This document shows positions 20,780 through 29,490 of a DNA stretch of 64,000 nucleotides, in pieces. How positions within the stretch are numbered: position 1 is the first letter of the stretch; each line of letters opens with the position of its first letter. Made by a program: the position numbers and the translations under genes. Origin of the DNA: Linderina pennispora (taxonomy: Eukaryota; Kickxellomycota; Kickxellomycetes; Kickxellales; Kickxellaceae). The notes under the pieces were generated by a model. That model made no database searches. It worked only from the letters and a program-made list of their open reading frames with translations, and was not told the DNA's origin. Location of the stretch: positions 620,001 to 684,000 of the forward strand of contig NW_024468260.1 of the NCBI RefSeq assembly GCF_002104995.1, written 5' to 3'.

Positions 20780-22858
20780 CTAGAGCTTGGCCTGCGACTT
20801 GGTGGGCTGCAGGAACGGCTTGTAGTACTTCTGGAACCACTCCTCGCGGATCTTGTCGCCAGTGCCCTCCCTGTTAATGGGCTCCTCCATTGCCCACTTG
20901 AGGTAGTTGTCGTAGACCTGGCCGTCGCTGCGGCCCAGGGCGGAATTGAGCTTCAGGTCGGAGACGCCAAAGGACTCGACCAGCGGAATCGCCTGGTCGC
21001 GCACCTCCTCGATGAGCTTGGCCAGCAGCTGCTCGATCTCCACAATCTGCTTGGTGGAGAAGGCGGCGCGGCCGGGCAGGCGGAACAGGTCGCCGGGGTT
21101 TTGCTCAAGCACATAGAGGAAGTTGAGGGCGGCGATCTTGCGCAGTACGGGCAGGATCGGCGAGTCGGTGGGCAGCGTGGCCAGGTGCTGGCGGAAGTAG
21201 TTGGCGACAATGTAGTCCGAGTGGGCATCGGACAGGCGCTGCATGGCCACCAGCGACTGGTTCCACGTCTGGCCGTGCTCGTCCATCCGGTCAACCAATT
21301 CAGAGGCCATGGCGGCCGCGCGGTAGCTAAGCAGATCGAGCTGCGCATCGGTGTCGGCAGCCAACGAGGCCACGGACTTGCCAATGAAGGCCGGGCCCGG
21401 GACCGTCTCCAGACGGCCGTTGGTCAGGTGGCGGCGCAGGTACTGCGTGGTCTGGTTGTCGGCCACGGGCTTGCCGGAGCGCAGTGCGCGGACCTGGGTC
21501 AGCAGGAACCGGCCGACCTGCTGCGACAGCACGTAGTTGTCGCCCTCCCAGATGATGTTCGGGTACGAGTTGCCGTAGAAGTCGTTGAGGCCCGAGAAGC
21601 TCGAGAAGCCATGGCCGCCGCACACGTGACGGCACGTATCAATGCCGCGAATGGCCACGTCCGAGGTCCACCGCTTGAGCCCGCAGGCGGTCGCATGCAG
21701 CTCCTTGAGCGGGCCAAAGTTGCCCGCATTGAGCTGGTCCATGCACTGCTCGTAGTGCCGCGCAAATGCCTGCGACGTGGCAAACATGGCGAAGTTCTGC
21801 GCCAGCAGCGGAATCAGGCGGTACTGCACCATGCCGTAGTCCAGCACCGGCGACTCCAGGCCGTTGGGCTGCGGGTTGTCGGACTTGCCCGAGAACTGGC
21901 GCCGCTGCGACGTGTACCGCAGCGCAATGGTCGTGGCCTTGGCCAGCACCTGGCTCATGTTGCGCACAATCTGTGTGCGCACATACACCATGGTGCCGTA
22001 GGCCACCTTGGGGTCGACGTTGGCCGGCCGCGACACCTTGCCGTCGCGCGACACGTTGATGTAGCGCTGCATCAGGTTGATGCGGGGCACCCGCACGTGA
22101 TCCAGCAGCAGGAACCCGTTGTCCATGGCATTGAATCCAAACTTGGGGCCCAGATCGCCGACAGTGACGCCCGGCAGCGGCTTGTGCGTCTCGGTCGACC
22201 GGATCGGCACCACGACCGGGTTCGGCCCGTAGTTCTTGCCATTGACAATCAGCTGCGCCATCACCATCGCATGCGTGGCCGTGACGCCTAGCGAGCCAAT
22301 CCACCACTTGCTTGCGCGGATGCTGGGCGAATGCACCTCGAACTCGCCAGTCTCGGGCACAAACGTGCACGTGGTCTCCAGCCCCTGCACATTCGACCCG
22401 TGGCCGATCTCTGTCTGCGCGTAGCAGCCCAGGATCTCGTACTTGAGCGCCGGCTTCAGGAACAGCTCCCGCTGCTCCTCGTTCGCCTGGCTCTCCAGCG
22501 TCGGCAGGAACATCGACCGGTGCAGCGCGTATGGCCCCATAGTGTCCAGAATCGTGTCTGCCCACGACACCTCGTCGTTGGTCAGCTTGCCCTCCTGCAT
22601 CAGCTCGATCAGGCGCTTGCCCATCTTCAGCGCGTGCTCCATGCGCTCCGTGCGGCTGTAGAAGTAGATGTCGCGCAGGTTGAATGTCTCTGGCTCCGCC
22701 TCCAGCACCTTGAGCACCTTGGCCGTGCGTGAGCGGGTACCCGCATCGACGATGAACTTGTGCATCTCAGATACGTCAAACTTGGCCCGGCTGCGCTCTG
22801 CCTGAAGCGCGTCGGCTGTCGACGGGTACATTGGCTCGAGTCCCTTGGGAATTTGCAT
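20780..22858 (-). CDS. Peroxisomal acyl-CoA oxidase
   Basis: First enzyme of peroxisomal beta-oxidation: FAD-dependent oxidation of acyl-CoA to trans-2-enoyl-CoA with release of H2O2. The 692-residue length is typical. Family landmarks include the FAD/substrate region GCYAQTEIGHGSNVQGLETT (about residues 147-166), SIRASKWWIGSLGVTATHA, the CRHVCGGHGFSSFSGL segment (about 437-452), and NIIWEGDNYVLSQQVGR (about 464-480). The catalytic Glu is expected in the WEGDN segment. The protein ends in -AKL, a usable type 1 peroxisomal targeting signal. No intron or frameshift is present. The leader contains an AT-rich TATA-like stretch near 22985-22998. Confidence 0.95.
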   Translation of the reverse strand: MQIPKGLEPMYPSTADALQAERSRAKFDVSEMHKFIVDAGTRSRTAKVLKVLEAEPETFNLRDIYFYSRTERMEHALKMGKRLIELMQEGKLTNDEVSWADTILDTMGPYALHRSMFLPTLESQANEEQRELFLKPALKYEILGCYAQTEIGHGSNVQGLETTCTFVPETGEFEVHSPSIRASKWWIGSLGVTATHAMVMAQLIVNGKNYGPNPVVVPIRSTETHKPLPGVTVGDLGPKFGFNAMDNGFLLLDHVRVPRINLMQRYINVSRDGKVSRPANVDPKVAYGTMVYVRTQIVRNMSQVLAKATTIALRYTSQRRQFSGKSDNPQPNGLESPVLDYGMVQYRLIPLLAQNFAMFATSQAFARHYEQCMDQLNAGNFGPLKELHATACGLKRWTSDVAIRGIDTCRHVCGGHGFSSFSGLNDFYGNSYPNIIWEGDNYVLSQQVGRFLLTQVRALRSGKPVADNQTTQYLRRHLTNGRLETVPGPAFIGKSVASLAADTDAQLDLLSYRAAAMASELVDRMDEHGQTWNQSLVAMQRLSDAHSDYIVANYFRQHLATLPTDSPILPVLRKIAALNFLYVLEQNPGDLFRLPGRAAFSTKQIVEIEQLLAKLIEEVRDQAIPLVESFGVSDLKLNSALGRSDGQVYDNYLKWAMEEPINREGTGDKIREEWFQKYYKPFLQPTKSQAKL

Positions 22859-23501
22859 GGTTTGTTATAAAGTACAGATAAAAAGAAAGCTCGGGTTTAT
22901 CTAGCAAAAAAGGGGAGGAAGAAATAATTGGGTTGTTTGTTTTGTGCTGTTCGAAAGAGGGCGTGCCCTGAGAAACGCGATGCTAACCTTTTTATATGCA
23001 TCTTCTGAGAAGCCCCACCCAAGGCGCATATGCAGACACGGAGCATGCCCAAACGCTTCCCGGAGGCTGCGACCACGCCGAGCTCCCCGAAGCTCCAACA
23101 AAAAAACTCTCCGCATTCTCACTCTGTCCGACTGGCATAGGAAGATCTACACGTGACTGCTCCCGTTTTGACTGCTATTTCTCCAGTTGTCCTTCTTTCA
23201 CAAGGACTGCCTGAAAGCGGAAAGACCCATGGGAGGGCTCAAACCAAATTCGGCCAAGCACGGGCTCACGAGCTGGCCCACGCTCCGCTCATGCTTATCT
23301 TTTTTCCTCTCGTCTACTCGGGCTCGGAGTTCGCTGGTTCGGGCGAAAAAGCCTTTCCGTTCTGTGGTAGATTTTTGCAGCATGCGCAAGGGGGTCGACA
23401 CATGCCACGCATGCCACATAACTCCTGCATCGAGGCTTTGCCTTACCGGCCCGTTTTACAAAAAACTATGCATTGACTTAAATCGGCCCAAACCCCCTCC
23501 C
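22859..23501. other. Promoter of the acyl-CoA oxidase and 3' flank of MOB4, no gene seen
   Basis: Short overlapping ORFs only. A possible minus-strand TATA lies near 22987-22996 (TTTATATGC on the plus strand), about 130 bases before the acyl-CoA oxidase ATG. Confidence 0.35.
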
Positions 23502-24198
23502 TCAAAAATCTGCATCGTCAGCTGAAATCGTCGTTGGCAGCTCAGGAATAATGATCAGCGATTCCGGCGACAATTCATACTTCCTGGCCAGCTTGACGAA
23601 CCTTGCATACAGAAACGTCGCATTCTCCTGCACCTCAAAGATCTCGCGGTGGTGGAAATACGCGTGGGCAAAAATCCGATATATCCTTCTGGCCATGCTC
23701 TGGAAATGCTTCATCGACGTCTCGGGCACATACAGCCGGCTCGGAAACGACCCCTGGTTGTTCAGCTGCCCGATCGCATAGTTCACCGTGTGCACAGAAT
23801 ACCCGATCGCGCTGCATGGCTTCGGGTGCCCATGCCCGGCGCAGAAATAGGTGTCTTCGTTAGCCCGCATCATCGGGCAGCCGGTCTCGGTGCACTCCCG
23901 GTGCATCTCCACTATGTACCAGCCAAGCTCTATGCAGATTTGCCGCATGTGCTCGTACAGCCAGACCGTCTTGTCCATGCCCACAGGCACCTGCAAAAGG
24001 TCGTCGATGTCGTACCGGTGCGTCCGCAGAAGTGATTGCAGGTACTCTTGGCCGGCCATCGATGAGTCGATCTCTGCGACACTATCGTACGACCACTTGA
24101 AGCAGTCCTACTCGAAGACTTTTATGCTGGTGTTAGCCCAATGGCAGTCTCACTCACAATTGAATGTGATTGCGAACCCGCTGATTGTCGGCTGTCAT
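23502..24198 (-). CDS. MOB4: MOB-family protein, MOB4/phocein type (STRIPAK component)
   Basis: Adaptor of the striatin-interacting phosphatase and kinase (STRIPAK) complex. The main exon (about 23502-24107) reads DCFKWSYDSVAEIDSSMAGQ..., then the Mob core: VWLYEHMRQICIELGWYIVE, the zinc ligands in RECTETGCPMMRAN and YFCAGHGHPKPC, the phocein-like ARRIYRIFAHAYFHHREIFE, and ENATFLYARFVKLARKYEL. HxxxH-type ligands are present in AHAYFHH. A first exon is likely at 24158-24198 (MTADNQRVRNHIQ), joined through a ~50-nt intron with donor GTGAGT, branch GCTAAC and acceptor TAG. The two exons differ by one base in frame, consistent with another single-base error; the N-terminal join is therefore uncertain. 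A shorter start at 24059 (MAGQEYLQS) is also possible. Confidence 0.85.
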
Positions 24199-24455
24199 TT
24201 TCTTTTTCCTCCGCACCTCTTCTTTGGTTCCTGGTAGATTGATATTTTGCCGCTGGCTCGTTTGGTCGCCAATGCTTTCAACTGCTTGCGCTGCCATTAG
24301 GATACTATGTGAATATGTTTGTGAATGTGATAGCCATACATGGCGCCACCCTGTACATGTATCCAACATATGCTTGGCTGGCCAGATGCATTATTTATGG
24401 AATCACAACGACCATGTCATATGACCGACAATCGTCGCAAAAAAACATGCTAGGT

Positions 24456-25135
24456 CTACGACTGCCTGTGCTTGCGGTGCTCAGCATAGCTCCACAGATG
24501 CTGCAAGAACAGATTCCAATTGACCCCGAACGCGTCGTCGACATGGACGAACCGCACCCCCAGCTTCGTCTCGACCTCGGCATTCCTGGCCTCATCATCA
24601 AAGAATATCATACGCTCATACTCCACTCCCGAGTCCCTAGGCCAGGTTCCGGAAATGCGTCACCTTTGAGCCCGGATAGATCTCCATGAAGTCAATACAT
24701 TCTATCATCTTTTTCTTCTTCACTCCAATGTCCGACTGGATCTCAAAGAGCGGCCAGAACCTGCTTCGCCCACTCGGCGCGGTCGGTCCGTGATGCTATG
24801 CCGATGCGCGTGTTGGGCAGCTGCATGATTAGGTCTAGCACTCGCGGTACGTCCGAGAACAGCTCCATTGTGTCACCGTACCGGTCCTTCACCTTGTTGT
24901 TTGCTGCGAGCCGGTACGGCGGCCCGTTCGTGTGCGTGTCAATCCAGCAGGACCACAGCGTGAAGTCGAGGTCAAATACGATTAGCTCAGGGAGAAACTC
25001 CGCCTCCTCTTTACGTGGGTCCCATCCAAGTGCCTCCAGCTCAGGGATGGGGTGGGCTGGTGCAACTTTGACCTGCTCAAAAGCCGCGAATGTCTCGTCA
25101 TTTGTCCAAAAAATAAAAATGTAGCAACAGTCCAC
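24456..25135 (-). CDS. MDP1: Magnesium-dependent phosphatase 1-like HAD phosphatase, two 1-bp insertions
   Basis: HAD-superfamily acid phosphatase of the MDP-1 type (protein-tyrosine or fructosamine phosphate activity in characterised members). The nucleophile motif is ELIVFDLDFTLW followed by SCWIDTHTNGPPYRL; motif II is RIGIASRTDRAEWAKQVL; the family IYPGSKVTHF and the motif III region MIFFDDEARN follow. The frame changes near 24752-24755 (between QVL and PLFEIQ) and near 24638-24640 (between THFRNLA and RDSGVEYERM), each as one extra base. Removing both leaves 226 codons from the upstream open frame. The true start is unclear: no good in-frame ATG precedes the catalytic core, and an ATG in another frame at about 25105-25107 may be the start if a third small error is present. 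The end is TAG at 24456-24458. Confidence 0.8.
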
Positions 25136-25194
25136 GGTATGAAAAATGAATAAAAATAGCTGCGGTCCGGGACCTGAGGATTTTTAGTTCTTAT

Positions 25195-28100
25195 TTAGTT
25201 GGATTCTGTTGGCGTGGCACACGGCCCGCTTAATGATCCTGACTGATCTCTCGTTTCGGCCGACCGCTGGACCAGCTGCGCAAAATGGCTCTCTGGGTCA
25301 TGGCGCAGGTTGTCTGGGGTTCCGGACTCACGGATCTTGCCACCCTCGACCACCAGGACCATGTCGCTGCCCAACGCATTCTCCACCCGGTGTGCAATCG
25401 AGATGACAGTGCAGCCAGCAAACTCGTCGCGGATCAGCTGGTGTAGGAGATTGCTGGTCCCACTATCAATGGCTGCGGTGGACTCATCCAGCACAAGGAC
25501 CTTTGGGCGCTTCAGTAGTGCCCGTGCCAGGCATATCTGCTGCTGTTGACCAACGCTCCATCCGCTGCCGTTCGGAAGCACGGGACTGTCAAGAGCAACG
25601 TCCGACATGCCGACTGCTATCAGACAGCGTTGGATCTCTGAGTCAGCGTGCTTTCTGAACGGATCCAGGTTGTCGCGCACAGTGCCAGTCAACAGAACCG
25701 ATGTCTGCGGCACGACTCCCAGACGGCTGCGCAGAGCGTGTAAGTCAACAGTGCCAATGTCGACGCCATCGATCAGGATTCTGCCCTCACTGGGCTTGAG
25801 CAAGCCAAACAGCGCCATGGCAATGCTCGTCTTGCCCGCCCCCGTCCGTCCAACAACACTGACATGCTGCCCAGGCCTGATAGTGAACGACATCCCGCTG
25901 AGCGCACGCTTGCCATCGACATTGTACCGCGCAGTCACATTGTCAAATACAACCTGCCCCCTCGCTGGCCAGCCCTCACCCACTGGCTCGCACTTTGCTG
26001 TGTCTGCCTGCTCCGGCTCTAGCCTGCTATAGTGAATGTAGCGCGCAGACTTTGCAATATTCTCTCGAATAAAGTAACTCTTGCGCACAAAATGCTGCAT
26101 TCTGGATAGCAAAAACCCCGTACACATATGCACCACTGCCAGGTTCTCCGGTTCCACGCTCATCCCACAAACAGCTGCTACTGTATATGCAACTGCATGC
26201 GCTACATCGCGTATCAACGACATGCTCACGTCAATCCATGTTTCCACGCTATCCTCCGACCGAATCGCCCGTGACAGGTCGTCCAGCAATCCAAACATCT
26301 GCCGGTTGGCATACTGCTGGTTCGAGAACGCACGGATGGTTGTGGCTCCCTTGATTGACTCTTGATACAGGTCATGGATCTTGATGTTGCTTTTGGACTT
26401 TGCCGCGACGAATGCCGTGAGCGGTCTGCTGCTAAGCCGGAAAATATACAGAATCAATCCAAACACCACCACAGTATATCCGAGCATGACTGGATGGAAA
26501 CTGAAGACAACCCAGATCTCAAACATGAGCTGGATGATGTTCAGTATGGTGTCTGCTACATTCGCTGGGAGCATATTATCCACTTCAATTTGGCCGTCAG
26601 TAAATAGTCCAATGATGCGGCCAGCTGGTACAGCTGAGAAGAACTGCAGTGAGGCGCTGGCTACGCTTTGCATTAGCTCCCGGTGTGTCTTGATAAACAT
26701 CGAACGCCGCCAAATAATCTTGGGCCACAACCTTCCGCCTAACTCGGCCATGCATTCAGCCGTCAGCCAGATCAGGCAAGTAATAAAGTGCACGTACGTC
26801 GGGCTGTAGCTGCTAGCCGAGGTGTGCGCGTCAGCATACTCGGTTGAGATTATTGGGATAGGCTTCGATAGCCACAGCTTTGTGTTCTTGGCTACAAAAA
26901 ATCGACCGACAGCTGCCACAACATGTCCCAGGATGGCCACAATGCCACACCGGCGCACGACATATCGCACTATAGTCACAAGCTGTGAGAATGATTCCCC
27001 ATGCACCGGTTCATATGCGTCGTTACCTCGGTCACCGTTGCTCGTAGAACTGCCTGCTGGGTAATTTGAATGCGCACTTCTAGGGGGCGTCATTAGCAAT
27101 GATTCATCTGGAGATTCAGACAAGCGATGCGACTGCGAAGTCAGAGGTACTAGCAGCGATGGAATGCCAGGACCAGGATTCTTGTTAAACCCTGATAGTG
27201 TGCGCAGTTCGTTGGACTGCGAGATGAGCGTGCCAAATGGGACTGGGCTGTGGATCTCGCCGTCGATAGCCAGGCTGACCGCATCTGCTTGCGCCAACAC
27301 ATTGACCTCGTTGGAGATGATGATACGCGATGTATGCTTGAGCAGGCCTGTTGCACTCGAGACAACGTTGGCAAACAACCGGCTGCCCACATGCACGTCA
27401 ACCGCCGAGAAAATGTTGTCGAGCAGATACAGCTCAGCCTTAGCATAGACTGCTCGTGCCAGAGCAATGCGCAGTCGCTGTCCGCCAGACAGTGCGATTC
27501 CGTTGTCTCCAACAACCGTCTGGTCGCCATCAGACATCCTGTCAAGGTCGTACTGCAGCTCGCATACGTCGATGACTCTGGCGTACCACTGGGGGTCAAG
27601 GTCCCTGCCGAAGGTGACATTGGCGCGAATTGTGCTGTTGCTGAGCCACGGCTCCTGCGACACATATGCGATGCCAGAGGATGGTCGAAGCATCGTGCCG
27701 CTGATGTGGTCCATTTCGCCGAGGATCGCTGATAGCAGCGACGATTTGCAGGCGCCGACTTTGCCTGCCACTGCAATCATTTGGCCCGGCTCGCACTTGA
27801 AATTGACACGAATAGCGCCTCGGTTTGAGCCTGTGCTGCTGCCTTCTGGTGTGGAAGCTGTCCGCCATCTGAACACTCCCGAGGATATCTCGACTCTGTA
27901 CTTTTCGTTGGACTCGCCAGCGGTGCGTGTTCCTTGAGTCATCAGGTCATCGGTTCCGTCGAGTAGCAAACTACGGACATGCTCACATGGCAGCTTTGCT
28001 GATATCCAGCTATCCCATGCTTTTGGAACATCGAGTAGTAACAAAAATAGCTCCTGTAATATCGCATGTACAAGGACAACATGCTCTGCTGAAATGTGCT

Positions 28101-29490
28101 CAACACCCGGTAGCCCACCGCTGCTGGGATCAGCTAGTCGGCTAACTACTATACTGTAGATAAGCAACGAGATAACAGGACCGCTCTGAAAGCAGGTGGT
28201 ATATACCACCTTCAACAGCTCGTCCATAACGGTAGAAGAGATGGCTGAACCGAGCTCGTTTCCTTCGCGTATTGTCTGTATCTGCCGGACAAGATACCTT
28301 TCCCACCCGAGCATACGCAAAGGAACAATATTCTCAATGAGTTGCGTCAATAGTGAGGTACGCCTGCTTGTCGCTGCCCCAGATGCCTTATGGTAGTTGT
28401 CGATTTTGTCCAAGATATGCACGCGCACTGGGAAGTACATCAGGATGGTAAATATGCCAACCGCAACAGCCCATCCAACCTGCGTGTAAAACATATAAAC
28501 CCCAACTACAACACGCAAGGGTAGCCATATGGACTCGCACAACCTGATAATATGCTCGGCGAGAACTTTCGAGCTCTGCATCCCACATAGCTGAAGATTT
28601 GTGCCCTCTGCTTCGGCTACCAGCGCAAGATTTGGTCTGTCGATCGCCTGCTTGTGGACGGACGCCGTCAAAACCGTGCGCAGCATCAGTTTGGTTGTGT
28701 CGCGGATATCAATCAGGTTCTGTTCTAGGATGGTGCTGCCAATCGACAGGGCATTATACGCGACCAGGATCCCATACACGCTACCAGATCCGTCAGTGTG
28801 GAGTTCGTGCAGTAAACGTGACAACAAAAGTGGTTTGGATATTCCACATATGCCAACAAGAAGGCGCAGCCCACTGGTAAGGAAAAGATCCGACGCAAAG
28901 GCATGTAGGATGGCGTATACCAGAGATTGCCTTTTGCTACGGAGTTCATGTCGCCAACAGCTCGTCAGCCGAGCCAGCAAGGCTTCTGCCTTGAGGGTGT
29001 GCGTTAGTGAGATTTGTCCAATGTCAACCTCTGGTGTCTCGCTCTTGGCGACAAGCAGTCGATAAACCCAGAAATATGTGGCACGCGAAATCAGCGATCC
29101 AATTCTCCTCAGCCCGGCATCTTCCAACACACCCCCACTCGGAGTCCCACCCACCATTACTGAGCCCAGTGCACATTGCGTCCAGCACAGGTATACATCA
29201 AATATGACCTTAGTGACGTCAATGACTGCCCAGTTTCCATGCCACAACGTGTGTGCCACCCGATAGACCGTCGCCACGAACGAAATTGCCAATAACAGTA
29301 GCGAGAATGCGCGAAAATGCAAACCAGCATCTGCAGACACACTGCGTAAATTCTGTGCTGGACTCAGCAGCACATAACCGCGAATCACTGCAAGAGAGGC
29401 ACTTTGAAATCCAAGGATTATTAGAGCGTCTGCATCAAAGATAGATGCTGACACGATATGTGCAATCTCAGCGACAATAACGAGCATCAT
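25195..29490 (-). CDS. ABCC-type (MRP-like) ABC transporter, copy 1, intact
   Basis: A 1431-residue full transporter: N-terminal membrane helices (about residues 1-160), TMD1, NBD1 (about 520-760), TMD2, NBD2 (about 1180-1400). This order, and NBD2 being the more canonical, are typical of ABCC exporters of conjugates or drugs at vacuolar or plasma membranes. NBD1 has Walker A GKVGACKSS (Gly before Lys replaced by Cys), signature LSGGQRLRIALARA, and Walker B LYLLDNIFSAVD with Asn where the catalytic acid would be. NBD2 has Walker A GRTGAGKTS, signature WSVGQQQQICLARALL, Walker B VLVLDESTAAID with Glu, and SIAHRV. Only NBD2 therefore looks able to hydrolyse ATP well. Substrate unknown. Two blocks of this gene recur almost unchanged in the copy at 50757-55019. 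Confidence 0.92.
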   Translation of the reverse strand: MMLVIVAEIAHIVSASIFDADALIILGFQSASLAVIRGYVLLSPAQNLRSVSADAGLHFRAFSLLLLAISFVATVYRVAHTLWHGNWAVIDVTKVIFDVYLCWTQCALGSVMVGGTPSGGVLEDAGLRRIGSLISRATYFWVYRLLVAKSETPEVDIGQISLTHTLKAEALLARLTSCWRHELRSKRQSLVYAILHAFASDLFLTSGLRLLVGICGISKPLLLSRLLHELHTDGSGSVYGILVAYNALSIGSTILEQNLIDIRDTTKLMLRTVLTASVHKQAIDRPNLALVAEAEGTNLQLCGMQSSKVLAEHIIRLCESIWLPLRVVVGVYMFYTQVGWAVAVGIFTILMYFPVRVHILDKIDNYHKASGAATSRRTSLLTQLIENIVPLRMLGWERYLVRQIQTIREGNELGSAISSTVMDELLKVVYTTCFQSGPVISLLIYSIVVSRLADPSSGGLPGVEHISAEHVVLVHAILQELFLLLLDVPKAWDSWISAKLPCEHVRSLLLDGTDDLMTQGTRTAGESNEKYRVEISSGVFRWRTASTPEGSSTGSNRGAIRVNFKCEPGQMIAVAGKVGACKSSLLSAILGEMDHISGTMLRPSSGIAYVSQEPWLSNSTIRANVTFGRDLDPQWYARVIDVCELQYDLDRMSDGDQTVVGDNGIALSGGQRLRIALARAVYAKAELYLLDNIFSAVDVHVGSRLFANVVSSATGLLKHTSRIIISNEVNVLAQADAVSLAIDGEIHSPVPFGTLISQSNELRTLSGFNKNPGPGIPSLLVPLTSQSHRLSESPDESLLMTPPRSAHSNYPAGSSTSNGDRGNDAYEPVHGESFSQLVTIVRYVVRRCGIVAILGHVVAAVGRFFVAKNTKLWLSKPIPIISTEYADAHTSASSYSPTYVHFITCLIWLTAECMAELGGRLWPKIIWRRSMFIKTHRELMQSVASASLQFFSAVPAGRIIGLFTDGQIEVDNMLPANVADTILNIIQLMFEIWVVFSFHPVMLGYTVVVFGLILYIFRLSSRPLTAFVAAKSKSNIKIHDLYQESIKGATTIRAFSNQQYANRQMFGLLDDLSRAIRSEDSVETWIDVSMSLIRDVAHAVAYTVAAVCGMSVEPENLAVVHMCTGFLLSRMQHFVRKSYFIRENIAKSARYIHYSRLEPEQADTAKCEPVGEGWPARGQVVFDNVTARYNVDGKRALSGMSFTIRPGQHVSVVGRTGAGKTSIAMALFGLLKPSEGRILIDGVDIGTVDLHALRSRLGVVPQTSVLLTGTVRDNLDPFRKHADSEIQRCLIAVGMSDVALDSPVLPNGSGWSVGQQQQICLARALLKRPKVLVLDESTAAIDSGTSNLLHQLIRDEFAGCTVISIAHRVENALGSDMVLVVEGGKIRESGTPDNLRHDPESHFAQLVQRSAETRDQSGSLSGPCATPTESN
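25274..26053 (-). repeat. NBD2 block, copy A (direct repeat of 50803-51582)
   Basis: About 780 bases match 50803-51582 in the same orientation. I count only about a dozen differences by eye, and the central part (about 25375-25970) appears identical. Similarity stops sharply on both sides although the flanking coding regions are homologous at protein level. Confidence 0.85.
27201..27930 (-). repeat. NBD1 block, copy A (direct repeat of 52742-53472)
   Basis: About 730 bases match 52742-53472 with roughly four to six substitutions and one extra A in the second copy (53152-53154). The block covers Walker A through Walker B of NBD1. Outside it the two genes diverge rapidly in DNA. Confidence 0.85.

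Noticed and set aside
21101..22291. 396-codon plus-strand frame opposite acyl-CoA oxidase
   Set aside because: Antisense shadow caused by high third-position GC; the sense strand has a complete conserved enzyme.
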